Shown here piece by piece: positions 34,906-43,145 of a stretch of 64,000 bases of DNA (its first letter is position 1; every line of letters starts with the position of its first letter). The translations under genes were made by a program, and so were the position numbers. The stretch covers positions 62,001 to 126,000 of the forward strand of contig NZ_JAGJCB010000005.1 in assembly GCF_017814435.1 (NCBI RefSeq), in the 5' to 3' direction. The notes beneath the pieces are model-generated. The model ran no database searches, was not told the DNA's origin, and saw nothing but the letters and a program-made list of their open reading frames with translations. This DNA comes from Mariniflexile gromovii. Lineage in GTDB: Bacteria; Bacteroidota; Bacteroidia; Flavobacteriales; Flavobacteriaceae.

Positions 34906-36282
34906 ATGGAAAACACAAACCCTCAACAAGGAAACAAATTTGGCAATTGGTTAAAAACATCTATCACGGCACGTATGCTCATGGTAGGCTTTTTAGTCAT
35001 CATTTTATTGATACCGCTATCTTTTATTGAAAGTCTAATTCGCGAACGCTCGTTCAGGCAACAAGATGTCGTAAACGAAATAAATGATAAATGGGGAAAC
35101 CATGTATTGGTTTATGGCCCTATTTTAAAACTTCCGTACCATACCTACTCCGAAACAAAAATCTACGATGAAAAAACAAAAACCTATTTAAAGGAAACCC
35201 AGACGCACGTTAATTTCGCTTACATATTTCCTGAAAAATTATCAACCGAGGTTCATGTGAATTCAAAAACATTGAATCGTGGCAACTTCGAATCGGCTGT
35301 ATTCACCACCGATATGACCTTATCAGGATTCTACATTCCAACAGACTTAACTGATAAAGACATCAAACCCGAAGACATTGTTTGGGAAAAAGCAAGCATC
35401 ATCTTGGAAACCTCAAATTTAAAAGGTATTAGAAATGAAGTGGTTTTAAAACTCAACAATAGCAACTACACGTTTCAAACCAACTATAATAATGACGATA
35501 AAAGCATGAATACCCGTTTAGATGTTTTAGAAACCGGTTTCTTAAACCAAACCCACATTAACGGTACCGAAAATGCAAACTTCCAAATAAAAATTTCCTT
35601 CAACGGAAGTAAACAAATCGAATTAATCCCCATTGGGAAAACAACCGATATGTTCATGAAATCCAATTGGGCCGACCCCAGTTTTATTGGCAACTATTTA
35701 CCAAACGATGAAACCAAGGAAATCTCAAAAAACGGATTTAAAGCCGATTGGAAAGTCCTACACATAAACCGAGCCTTTTCGCAACAGCACCTAAACAAAA
35801 TACCCAACCTTAGTGAATTTGCTTTCGGAACCAAGTTCATGGTTATGGTTGATGAATACAAAAAAAGCGAACGCTCAGCCAAATATGGCTTTTTGGTTAT
35901 AGCCCTAACCTTTCTCATTTTCTTTTTAATTCAAACCCTTAGCAAAATAAACATCCATCCGTTTCAGTATTTAATGATTGGATTGGCACTCACCATGTTC
36001 TACACCTTGTTGGTATCCATTTCAGAACACAGCAATTTCTTAAAAGCCTATTTAATAGCAGGAACATCGGTCATCTTACTCATCACCTTATATTCAAAAT
36101 CCATTTTAAAAACACTTAAATTCCCTCTATTTATCGGGCTTTCTCTCACGGCACTTTACACGTTTATCTACGTCATCATTCAGTTAGAAAACTATGCGCT
36201 TTTAGTAGGCAGTATTGGTCTATTCCTAATATTGGCCATCGTTATGTACGTATCCAGAAAAATAGATTGGAATAACGGATAA
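34906..36282 (+). CDS. creD: Cell envelope integrity protein CreD
   Basis: A 458-residue inner-membrane protein of the CreD family. One helix lies near the N-terminus (residues of about 20-42, MLMVGFLVIILLIPLSFIESLI), then a large periplasmic domain with the GPILKLPY motif, and about six helices at the C-terminus (GFLVIALTFLIFFLIQTL and following). Function is not well defined; in other bacteria creD responds to envelope stress and changes antibiotic susceptibility. The palindromic operator and the adjacent HTH gene suggest local regulation. Confidence 0.93.
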   Translation: MENTNPQQGNKFGNWLKTSITARMLMVGFLVIILLIPLSFIESLIRERSFRQQDVVNEINDKWGNHVLVYGPILKLPYHTYSETKIYDEKTKTYLKETQTHVNFAYIFPEKLSTEVHVNSKTLNRGNFESAVFTTDMTLSGFYIPTDLTDKDIKPEDIVWEKASIILETSNLKGIRNEVVLKLNNSNYTFQTNYNNDDKSMNTRLDVLETGFLNQTHINGTENANFQIKISFNGSKQIELIPIGKTTDMFMKSNWADPSFIGNYLPNDETKEISKNGFKADWKVLHINRAFSQQHLNKIPNLSEFAFGTKFMVMVDEYKKSERSAKYGFLVIALTFLIFFLIQTLSKINIHPFQYLMIGLALTMFYTLLVSISEHSNFLKAYLIAGTSVILLITLYSKSILKTLKFPLFIGLSLTALYTFIYVIIQLENYALLVGSIGLFLILAIVMYVSRKIDWNNG

Positions 36283-36301
36283 ATTTATTAGTTAATTATT
36301 T

Positions 36302-36445
36302 GGGCGTTACCCCCGAAGAAAAATCGGGGGTCGCGCTTTCCGTTACAAGTCCTCGCTCCTTCGTCGCTGTGGGCTTTCCACTTCAAATGCGCAGCATTCA
36401 CGATTTCATTAATTTAAAATAGAATGCATGAGTAACCGCTAACGC
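36302..36445 (-). repeat. Structured dispersed element, copy B
   Basis: Read on the minus strand, it begins GCGTTAGCGGT, has a middle block TGTAACGGAAAGCGCGACCCCC and ends TTCGGGGGTAACGCCC. The terminal stem is ACCCCCGA/TTCGGGGGT with a short loop. It is the same family as copies A and C, in the 175-bp gap after creD. Confidence 0.75.
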
Positions 36446-36457
36446 AAAAACCAGCCC

Positions 36458-36763
36458 ATGAACATTTTTATAACAGCAAGCAAAACCATAGCAGCAAGTA
36501 GTTTCATTATTGGAACCATCTTATTTGCCCTCCAATTATTTTTTCGTCATTCTTATATGCTAGTGTATCCTGGAATCATATTTATAATAGTAGCAGTCAT
36601 TTTAAATACAATAGCACTTTTAGGATTATTATTTTATTTAGTAGCAAAGCCAAAAGAAAAACTTGAAATAATAAAAACATGTGGTATGGTGCTTTTAAAC
36701 ATTCCTATCGCCATTGCCTATTTTATCATCCTTATCCATATAGAATTTCCATCAGAATTTTAA
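36458..36763 (+). CDS. Hypothetical small membrane protein
   Basis: A 101-residue protein with three hydrophobic segments (TIAASSFIIGTILFALQLFF; MLVYPGIIFIIVAVILNTIALLGLLFYLV; CGMVLLNIPIAIAYFIILIHI). The spacing and the late KPKEKLEIIKTCG segment give no family I recognise. It is followed by a DUF2809 gene with a 3-bp gap, so the two are an operon pair. Confidence 0.72.
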   Translation: MNIFITASKTIAASSFIIGTILFALQLFFRHSYMLVYPGIIFIIVAVILNTIALLGLLFYLVAKPKEKLEIIKTCGMVLLNIPIAIAYFIILIHIEFPSEF

Positions 36764-36766
36764 TTT

Positions 36767-37150
36767 ATGAAACTTCAATTCAACAAAACATATCTTGTCC
36801 TAGCCTTATTACTTTTCGCCACCGAAGCATGTATAGCCACATTCTTAAAAACGGGATTTATACGGCATACCTTTGGTGATTATTTGGTGGTCATTTTAAT
36901 GTATTGCTTTTTAAAAAGCTTCATTAAAGGCTATCATTTTAAAATAGCCATGAGTGTATTAGCCTTTTCTTATGCTATAGAAGTTTTACAATTGGTTAAT
37001 ATTCTAAAACCGCTAAACCTAGAAAATAGTCATGTAGCAAAACTAATATTGGGTAGCACGTTTCATATTTCAGACTTAGTGGCTTACACCTTAGGAATTG
37101 TAAGTGTTTTAATTGTAGAAATGAGACTTAGTAAAATACTAAATGTTTAA
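36767..37150 (+). CDS. DUF2809 membrane protein
   Basis: A 127-residue protein with four hydrophobic segments and the family pattern FIRHTFGDYLVVILMYCFLKSF ... AFSYAIEVLQLVNILK. DUF2809 proteins are short membrane proteins of unknown function. It is joined to the preceding membrane-protein gene, and its stop overlaps the stop codon of the convergent SDR gene (37147-37150). Confidence 0.82.
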   Translation: MKLQFNKTYLVLALLLFATEACIATFLKTGFIRHTFGDYLVVILMYCFLKSFIKGYHFKIAMSVLAFSYAIEVLQLVNILKPLNLENSHVAKLILGSTFHISDLVAYTLGIVSVLIVEMRLSKILNV

Positions 37151-37929
37151 ACATCCCTGTTTTTCTCTTGTATGTTTCTAACTATTTGTGCTGCCATCCT
37201 TCTAGACACAAAACGATGAACAGTTGAAAGGCATTTATTTATCACTCCTGGTATGGCAACTATCTGCCCTTTTTGCATGGCATTATAGCCATATTGAGCT
37301 ACTTTAGATGGGCATGCCATATTAAAACTAATTTTATTTTCCGACGTATTATTTGAAACCACTTTTTGAAACGATGTTTTTGTAGGCCCTGGGCATAGTG
37401 CTGTAACCGTTACACCCGTTCCTTTTAGTTCGTTAGCAATAGCTTCAGAAAAGGACAATAAATAAGATTTGGAAGCATAATAAATAGACATAAGCGGTCC
37501 TGGTTGAAAAGCCGCTAACGAAGACATATTCAGGATCTTTCCAGAGCCACGTTTTACCATGCCATCCAATATTAATTTAGTTAAGTGGGTTGTAGTTAAA
37601 ACATGTACATATAACATGGCAGATTCACGCTCCCACTCGGTATTTGCAAAAGTGCCGAATAAACCAAATCCAGCATTATTAACCAAAACATCTACTGGAA
37701 CATGATTGATTTCTTCCATGATTTCGGAAGCTACGTTAGACTTGCTTAAATCTTTTAATACGGTTGACACTTGGCACGAAAACTTTTTTTCAATTTCACT
37801 TTTTGCAGTTTGCAAACTTAAATTATCAATATCTATTAAGATTAAATTGTAATTATCTTTGGCCAACAACAGTGCTAATTCATAGCCTAATCCTGAAGCA
37901 CCTCCAGTTATCAATGCGGTTCTCGTCAT
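37147..37929 (-). CDS. Short-chain dehydrogenase/reductase (SDR)
   Basis: A 260-residue cytosolic oxidoreductase. The NAD(P)-binding TGGASGLG motif is at residues 8-15, NNAG near 86-89, the catalytic Ser in NMSSLAAF and the YxxxK pair in YYASKSYLL. The start is the ATG at 37929 (MTRTALITGG); the TTG 15 bp upstream is not needed. Substrate is unknown. The frame is closed and full length for classical SDRs. Confidence 0.92.
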   Translation of the reverse strand: MTRTALITGGASGLGYELALLLAKDNYNLILIDIDNLSLQTAKSEIEKKFSCQVSTVLKDLSKSNVASEIMEEINHVPVDVLVNNAGFGLFGTFANTEWERESAMLYVHVLTTTHLTKLILDGMVKRGSGKILNMSSLAAFQPGPLMSIYYASKSYLLSFSEAIANELKGTGVTVTALCPGPTKTSFQKVVSNNTSENKISFNMACPSKVAQYGYNAMQKGQIVAIPGVINKCLSTVHRFVSRRMAAQIVRNIQEKNRDV

Positions 37930-38039
37930 AAATTTAAGTTCCAATTAGAGGGAGAAATGAGGCGCAAATTTATTAATTTTCATTTATAAAATCTGGAAAA
38001 TATCAAAAACGTTCATTAAACCTTCCGTTTTTGGTTGGT

Positions 38040-38459
38040 TCATGCTCCCAAAAGCGGTAAATGTTTTACCTTATGGTAGGTTAAAGCCAATAAAAAACAG
38101 TGTTTTAATTCCGTTTTAGGGATTTTATCGTCTAATTGAAACACGATGGCCCTATTGCCCTCAAATTGAAAAGTATCTTTATAAACGGTTTTAAATGTGG
38201 GTACAAGTTTTGAAGTACACTTAAAATATATGGCGTATTGATTGGGGTTTTTCTCTTTCCAATCCATTCTTATGGTGCTTCCATGCTTGGTTAAATAGCT
38301 TGGTTCTCCCCATTTAAGGGTTTCTTCAAGATCATCCAATCCATTAATTTTTTTAGCGGTTTCCAAAACCAAAGTCCTAAGCTCCAACATGTGTTTTTTA
38401 ATCGTTTTTGGATAGTTGTTAAATACATCTTCAACCTTAGGATTACTGACAAATTGCAT
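38040..38459 (-). CDS. DUF1801 domain protein
   Basis: A 139-residue protein with the DUF1801 core (LEETLKWGEPSYLTKHGSTIRMDWKEKNPNQYAIYFKCTSKLVPTFK). Function is unknown. It is more distant from the copy at 33342 than a recent duplicate would be. Its start at 38459 (MQFVSNPKVEDVFNNYP) is divergent from the tmRNA promoter. Confidence 0.82.
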   Translation of the reverse strand: MQFVSNPKVEDVFNNYPKTIKKHMLELRTLVLETAKKINGLDDLEETLKWGEPSYLTKHGSTIRMDWKEKNPNQYAIYFKCTSKLVPTFKTVYKDTFQFEGNRAIVFQLDDKIPKTELKHCFLLALTYHKVKHLPLLGA

Positions 38460-38508
38460 GTTATTTGTTTATTGGAATAATTATTGTTCTAATTTAACTG
38501 TATTTATA

Positions 38509-38536
38509 TTGAATTGCAAAGTTTTTGATACCTTTG
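38509..38536 (+). promoter_or_regulatory. Consensus Bacteroidota promoter ahead of ssrA
   Basis: TTG at 38509-38511, a 17-bp spacer, and TACCTTTG at 38529-38536. This fits the TTG-N17+-TAnnTTTG consensus well. Transcription is expected to start about 38543, which is where element C begins, so the tmRNA precursor may carry element C as a 5' leader. Confidence 0.75.
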
Positions 38537-38542
38537 CAGCCC

Positions 38543-38641
38543 GCGTTAAGGGTTGAAGCGGCATCCTTTTGCTTTTTTGCAAAAGATATAGCGGAAAACC
38601 TGACGCACTTTTGCCATGAAAAGCAAAAGTGGGTAACGCCC
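38543..38641 (+). repeat. Structured dispersed element, copy C
   Basis: Starts GCGTTAAGGGTTGAAGCGG, has an inner hairpin CTTTTGC/GCAAAAG, the middle block TAGCGGAAAACCTGACG, a second stem CACTTTTGC/GCAAAAGTG and ends GGGTAACGCCC. It is the third copy of the family, 28 bp before the mature tmRNA. Confidence 0.75.
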
Positions 38642-38669
38642 AAATAAAAATTTACTATTTCATTAATAT

Positions 38670-39062
38670 GGGGTCGACTGGTTTTGACAGCGAGATTAAT
38701 TGAACGGTAAGCACGTGGTGCAATGATTTTGAAACACCTTAAAGACTAAATCGAACTTTAAACGGCGAGAATAACTACGCTTTAGCTGCTTAATCTGAAT
38801 TTATAGTAAGATTAGCCTAGGTACACAAGGTGTACAAGCTTTATGTCTCCGGAAAGCCCTGATTGACGGCGTTCCTTTTTGAGGCATCGTAAATGTCAAT
38901 ATAGAAAGTAAAGTGCTTTGATTTGCTTTTGAAACTAAAGAAGCTAAGTTGTAACTAGGTTGTCTTTAACCAGGTTGCAGTCGAAAACCCAAGAAAAGAA
39001 TAAACGTGTAGAAAGCCCTTTGGTTACTTGTTTGGACCCGAGTTCGAATCTCGGCGACTCCA
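38670..39062 (+). ncRNA. ssrA: Transfer-messenger RNA (tmRNA)
   Basis: The 5' end GGGGUCGAC and the 3' end GUUCGAAUCUCGGCGACUCCA pair as a tRNA-like acceptor and T-arm; CCA is not encoded. The tag reading frame is at 38764-38793 and gives GENNYALAA followed by TAA. The tag sequence and the 393-nt length agree with flavobacterial tmRNAs. tmRNA rescues stalled ribosomes together with SmpB. A strong terminator follows. Confidence 0.97.
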
Positions 39063-39088
39063 CAATTTGAGTTTTGCAACTCATAAAT

Positions 39089-39119
39089 AAACCCTGTAAA
39101 TATTTGATTTACAGGGTTT
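39089..39119 (+). terminator. tmRNA terminator
   Basis: Perfect 13-bp stem AAACCCTGTAAAT / ATTTACAGGGTTT around a 5-base loop, then a T-run. Confidence 0.93.
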
Positions 39120-39153
39120 TTGTTTTTATAGTAATTTTTTTATTGAACATACT

Positions 39154-39681
39154 TTACAAACTAAATCCATAAGCTAACCGAACCATCAATTGTGCTAATC
39201 CGTTATCTACAACACCATCTTTCATGATAGGAAAGTTTTTTAGGAATTCGTACCTTAAACTAATATCTACATATTTGGTTGCGTAACCAACACTTGGGCA
39301 GAAAATCATGGAGTTTTCGTTATAATCTTTGGTTGTTGAAAAAGCACCACCTATTTCTCCCATGACATAAAATTCGTTTTTAAACAGAAAGGTTTTATAA
39401 CCTACTTTAACGGGAACGTAGCTAAAATCTGCTTCATCTTTTAAAAATAGATTATTATAGCCAGCTGTTAAGCATAAGGAATAAGCACTAGAAATATTAT
39501 ATTGAAGTCGTACATCGGCACCTGCATTAAAATCGTAAGGCTCGTTTAAAGGCAAGCCTCCATTAAGACCTACACCAAATTTAAAATTTCGATTATAACC
39601 ATCATCACTTTGTTGTGACATTGCAACATTACTATAAACAAATACGAATAATGCAATTAAAATTTTGGTAGTGTTTTTCAT
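39154..39681 (-). CDS. Outer-membrane beta-barrel protein
   Basis: A 175-residue protein with a signal peptide (residues of about 1-22, LIALFVFVYSNVAMSQ) and about eight amphipathic strands with alternating residues (NFKFGVGLNGGLPL; DVRLQYNISSAYSLCLTAGYNNLFL; VDISLRYEFLKNF; LMVRLAYGFSL). It resembles small OmpW/OprF-like barrels. Function is unknown. It is the last gene of a minus-strand group with a hypothetical gene, a holin-X-like gene and a YtxH gene. Confidence 0.8.
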   Translation of the reverse strand: MKNTTKILIALFVFVYSNVAMSQQSDDGYNRNFKFGVGLNGGLPLNEPYDFNAGADVRLQYNISSAYSLCLTAGYNNLFLKDEADFSYVPVKVGYKTFLFKNEFYVMGEIGGAFSTTKDYNENSMIFCPSVGYATKYVDISLRYEFLKNFPIMKDGVVDNGLAQLMVRLAYGFSL

Positions 39682-39695
39682 TATAAATTTGGAAG

Positions 39696-40028
39696 TTAGG
39701 ATTTTACTTTTTTTGAAATTAAACTGGTTACACCGTATTGCAGTGCATAACCCAAAAGTTTTTTGAAAATTGATTTCGATTTTCCAAATAATATTTTTTT
39801 GGATAAAAATCCTCCTGTAAGGCTTAAAGCTGTTTTAATGAAATTGGATTTTAAATCGGGTTCATCTTGAAAATCATTAAACGTATCTTTAATGATGTTG
39901 ATAGGTTTCATGCTGTTTGTAGTAAGTTCCAGCTGCCATTTCAATGCCTCATATTTTTCCTTTTTTTCAATTTCCAAGCGTGAAATTGCAATATCCAATG
40001 CTGTATTTTGATCTTTATAGTACCCCAT
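39696..40028 (-). CDS. Hypothetical protein of the YtxH/holin-X group
   Basis: A 110-residue, mostly helical protein: an N-terminal coiled-coil-like stretch (DIAISRLEIEKKEKYEALKWQLELTT) and a hydrophobic Gly-rich C-terminus (LSLTGGFLSKKILFG ... GYALQYGVTSLIS). It overlaps the holin-X-like gene by 14 bp and lies 14 bp before the small barrel gene. I know no named family, but it regularly accompanies YtxH and holin-X-like genes in flavobacteria, as far as I recall. Confidence 0.72.
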   Translation of the reverse strand: MGYYKDQNTALDIAISRLEIEKKEKYEALKWQLELTTNSMKPINIIKDTFNDFQDEPDLKSNFIKTALSLTGGFLSKKILFGKSKSIFKKLLGYALQYGVTSLISKKVKS

Positions 40029-40404
40029 CTTCTTCGGTTTTTATATTATTAGATCTCTTTTTTTCTTCTAACAGTTTCGAAATAATCATATTGGTTATAG
40101 GCACTTTAATTATTTTATTTCTAGAAACGCTAAGAATAACTGTTATTAATAGATAGATACCGGAAACAACAAGAAAACCTAGATAATCTTTACCTAACAG
40201 ATCTCCTATATATAGGCCTAAGCTTATGTTTACAAATAGAAGAAACATTGCAACACCCAAAAAAATTATTAACCTAACAACTAAGGATGAAACTACATCG
40301 GCAGTTTTATCAATGGTTCGCAGTTTAACCAATTCAACATTAATTTCTGCATAATCTTTAGCTTTTTCATAAAGCGATTCTATGTTTGTTGCAATGTTGT
40401 TCAT
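40015..40404 (-). CDS. Phage-holin-X-like small membrane protein
   Basis: A 129-residue protein with an N-terminal helix (NIATNIESLYEKAKDYAEINVELVKLRTIDKTADV) and two hydrophobic segments (LVVRLIIFLGVAMFLLFVNISLGLYIG; FLVVSGIYLLITVILSV). The layout fits the holin-X family, which in these bacteria is a stress-linked membrane protein, not a phage lysis gene. It is placed between the YtxH gene and a hypothetical gene in one transcript. Confidence 0.78.
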   Translation of the reverse strand: MNNIATNIESLYEKAKDYAEINVELVKLRTIDKTADVVSSLVVRLIIFLGVAMFLLFVNISLGLYIGDLLGKDYLGFLVVSGIYLLITVILSVSRNKIIKVPITNMIISKLLEEKKRSNNIKTEEDGVL

Positions 40405-40415
40405 AATCTCTATTC

Positions 40416-40718
40416 TTATTTGTTCATTTGCTCTCTCACGGTTCTAATATCTTCTTTGATATGTTCTTTTCCTTCATTGGCCAGTTGTTCGCCTTTGTTA
40501 ATGATAGACTCCCCTTTGCTAACAACAGAATTGTATTTTTCTGAAACTGTTTCAATCACCTCATTCAGAGTGTCTTTAGCTTTATTTTTAATATCAGTAC
40601 TCTTTTTAGCGATTTTATTTCTTGTGTTTGCACCTTTATCTGGGGCAAATAAAACTCCTAACGCTGCACCTACCGCAACGCCTCCCAATAAACTAACAAT
40701 TGCTTTACTTGTTTTCAT
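40416..40718 (-). CDS. YtxH domain protein
   Basis: A 100-residue protein with an N-terminal Gly/Ala-rich membrane segment (IVSLLGGVAVGAALGVLFAPDKGANTRNKIAKK, the YtxH signature) and a long charged coiled-coil tail. YtxH proteins are induced by general stress in Firmicutes; here it heads a four-gene membrane set. No enzyme motif is present. It lies 10 bp before the holin-X-like gene. Confidence 0.88.
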   Translation of the reverse strand: MKTSKAIVSLLGGVAVGAALGVLFAPDKGANTRNKIAKKSTDIKNKAKDTLNEVIETVSEKYNSVVSKGESIINKGEQLANEGKEHIKEDIRTVREQMNK

Positions 40719-40982
40719 TTTCTTATTTTTTTAATTAATATTTTGTGTTAAAAATTTTGTATTACAAAGATGCGACACAATACCACTAAACTTATTACAT
40801 CATATTTTATATCTGTTACAAAATTTCCATTTTCATAAAAAAAAACCAACTTCAAAATATGTAAAAAACTTGTTTAGGTTAATCAAAATATCGTTAAAGC
40901 ACATCTATAACATATTCTGTAAATACCTTTATAACATCTTAATAGCATAAGATTAAAAATTATTAATTAAAAAAATTTGAAC

Positions 40983-41546
40983 ATGAAGTTGAGAAACAAA
41001 ACAGTAGCCATATTAGCTACAGACGGATTTGAAAAATCCGAATTATTTGAACCTTTGAATGCCCTTAAAAATGAAGGCGCTGAAGTACATATTATTTCAT
41101 TAAAAAATGGAAACATCACCAGTTGGGACGACAAAGACTGGGGAGCATCCATAGAAGTTGATAAACTAATAACAAATGCCAATGCTTCCGATTATAATGG
41201 ATTGGTACTTCCCGGAGGTGTTATTAATCCTGACTTATTACGTGTTAATAAACAAGCCTTAGACTTTATTAGAAACTTCTTTAAAGAAAAGAAACCAGTG
41301 GCAGCCATTTGTCATGCACCGTGGCTTTTAATTAGTGCCGGGGTTATTGAAAACAGAACAGTTACCTCATATAAAAGTATTAAAGACGATGTTGTAAATG
41401 CTGGCGCCAACTGGCAAGATAAAGAGGTTGTAGTAGATGCTGGATTGATAACCAGCAGAAATCCTAAAGATTTACCTGCTTTCATCAAAAAAGTTATTGA
41501 AGAAATAGCTGAAGGCAAACACGAAGATCAAGTTATAAATGCTTAA
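40983..41546 (+). CDS. PfpI/DJ-1 family protein (type 1 glutamine amidotransferase-like)
   Basis: A 187-residue cytosolic protein. The frame is open from a TTG at 40977, but the ATG at 40983 (MKLRNKTVAIL) is the better start. The nucleophile elbow is AAICHAPWLL (Cys near residue 104), Glu at FEKSELFEPL, and the conserved PGGVINPDLLR. Members of this family act as deglycases, proteases or chaperones under oxidative stress. It starts a plus-strand group ahead of a GH3 gene. A terminator hairpin follows it. Confidence 0.9.
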   Translation: MKLRNKTVAILATDGFEKSELFEPLNALKNEGAEVHIISLKNGNITSWDDKDWGASIEVDKLITNANASDYNGLVLPGGVINPDLLRVNKQALDFIRNFFKEKKPVAAICHAPWLLISAGVIENRTVTSYKSIKDDVVNAGANWQDKEVVVDAGLITSRNPKDLPAFIKKVIEEIAEGKHEDQVINA

Positions 41547-41573
41547 TGCAATTATGAAATATCATTGAAATAC

Positions 41574-41599
41574 AAAGAGGAGTTACACACTCCTCTTTA
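41574..41599 (+). terminator. Terminator after the PfpI gene
   Basis: Stem AAAGAGGAGT / ACTCCTCTTT with a 5-6 base loop, directly after the stop region and before the GH3 gene start. Confidence 0.85.
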
Positions 41600-41620
41600 T
41601 TATGCTTAAGTCTTAAAATT

Positions 41621-43141
41621 ATGAATATAATAGGAAACATTATTAAAGGTGTTATAGATATCACTGAAAAGTTAACACCAGAATCCAGTCCGTCGGACAA
41701 TCAAAAAGAGGTTTTAAATAAATTATTAAGTAAAGCCAAAGATACTGCCTTTGGTAAATTTTATAGTTTTGAAGACATACTAGAATCTGATGATATCCAA
41801 AAAAGTTTTTCCAATAAAATTCCATACTTCGATTATAATAAAATAAATGAGGAATGGTGGAGCAAACTTCATGAGGGCGACACCAATGTTACATGGCCAG
41901 ACAATCCTGATTATTATGCCTTAAGTTCGGGAACTACTGGTAAAACCAGTAAGCGAATTCCTGTTACCGAGGATATGATTGAGAGCATTAAATCTGCAGG
42001 CATTTCCCAAATTATCGCTTTAAGTCATTTTGATTTGCCAGCAACTTTTTTTGATAAAGGCATTTTGATGTTAGGGAGTTCTACCGATTTAATTGAAAAA
42101 GACGATCATTTAGAAGGCGAAATTAGTGGCATAAGTGCCCATAATATTCCGTCATGGTTTAGAGGTTACTACAAACCTGGAGAGAAAATTGCCAAAATTG
42201 ATGATTGGGACAAACGTGTTAAGAAAATTGCCAAAAAAGCCAAAGAATGGGATATTGGGGCCATAAGTGGCATCCCTTCATGGATTGAACTGATGTTACA
42301 AGAAGTGATTGATTACAACAAAATAAATAATATTCATGACATTTGGCCAAACCTAGAAGTCTACACTTCGGGCGGTGTTGCTTTTGGACCTTACGAAAAA
42401 AGTTTTAATGCACTTTTGGGGCGTCCTATAACCATTATTGACACCTATTTAGCTTCTGAAGGTTTTATAGCCTTTCAAGCAAGGCCAGAAACCGATGCCA
42501 TGCAATTGGTTACCGATGGCGGTATTTATTTTGAGTTTGTTCCTTTTAAACCAGAATATATCAATCAAGATGGTTCTTTGGTTGCGCATGCTCCTGCCCT
42601 TACATTAAACGAAGTAGCATTAAATACAGACTATGTACTCATTATCAGTACGGTATCTGGCACATGGCGTTACATTATTGGCGATACGATTGAGTTTACG
42701 GATATTGAACGCGCTGAAATAAAAATAACGGGGCGTACTAAATTCTTCTTGAATACGGTGGGGTCTCAACTTTCTGTTAATAAATTAGATGATGCCGTTA
42801 AACATTTAGAAGAACACTATAACATCAAAATTAAGGAATACACCATTTGTGCAAAACGCTATGATGGTGAGTTTTACCACAGTTGGTATTTTGGTACCGA
42901 AGACCTTATTGAAGCAGACCAACTTGCCCAAACCATTGACGAATACTTGAAAAACGCAAACAAAAATTACCGCGTAGCGCGTTCTAAGGCTTTAAAAGGC
43001 GTAAAAGTTAAAACAGTTCCTCCTTCAACCTTTCACGATTGGAGTGCTGCCAATAAAAAGAAAGGCGGACAGGTTAAAATGGAACGTGTTATGAATGAAG
43101 ATAAATTTGAGGAATGGGAAACATTTGCAACTAATAATTAA
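41621..43141 (+). CDS. GH3-family acyl-adenylate-forming enzyme
   Basis: A 506-residue protein of the GH3 auxin-responsive-promoter family, part of the ANL adenylating superfamily. It has the phosphate-binding loop ALSSGTTGKTSKRIPV near residue 105-120, EVYTSGGVAFGPYEKSF, and the GTWRYIIGDTIEFTD plus ITGRTKFFLN motifs before the C-terminal lid. The family conjugates amino acids to acyl acids in plants; bacterial members have unknown substrates. A terminator hairpin separates it from the PfpI gene. Confidence 0.88.
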   Translation: MNIIGNIIKGVIDITEKLTPESSPSDNQKEVLNKLLSKAKDTAFGKFYSFEDILESDDIQKSFSNKIPYFDYNKINEEWWSKLHEGDTNVTWPDNPDYYALSSGTTGKTSKRIPVTEDMIESIKSAGISQIIALSHFDLPATFFDKGILMLGSSTDLIEKDDHLEGEISGISAHNIPSWFRGYYKPGEKIAKIDDWDKRVKKIAKKAKEWDIGAISGIPSWIELMLQEVIDYNKINNIHDIWPNLEVYTSGGVAFGPYEKSFNALLGRPITIIDTYLASEGFIAFQARPETDAMQLVTDGGIYFEFVPFKPEYINQDGSLVAHAPALTLNEVALNTDYVLIISTVSGTWRYIIGDTIEFTDIERAEIKITGRTKFFLNTVGSQLSVNKLDDAVKHLEEHYNIKIKEYTICAKRYDGEFYHSWYFGTEDLIEADQLAQTIDEYLKNANKNYRVARSKALKGVKVKTVPPSTFHDWSAANKKKGGQVKMERVMNEDKFEEWETFATNN

Positions 43142-43145
43142 CTAT

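Noticed and set aside
40015-40404. A phage holin as a sign of a prophage
   Set aside because: No other phage genes are present; the holin-X-like protein sits with YtxH in a stress-type group.
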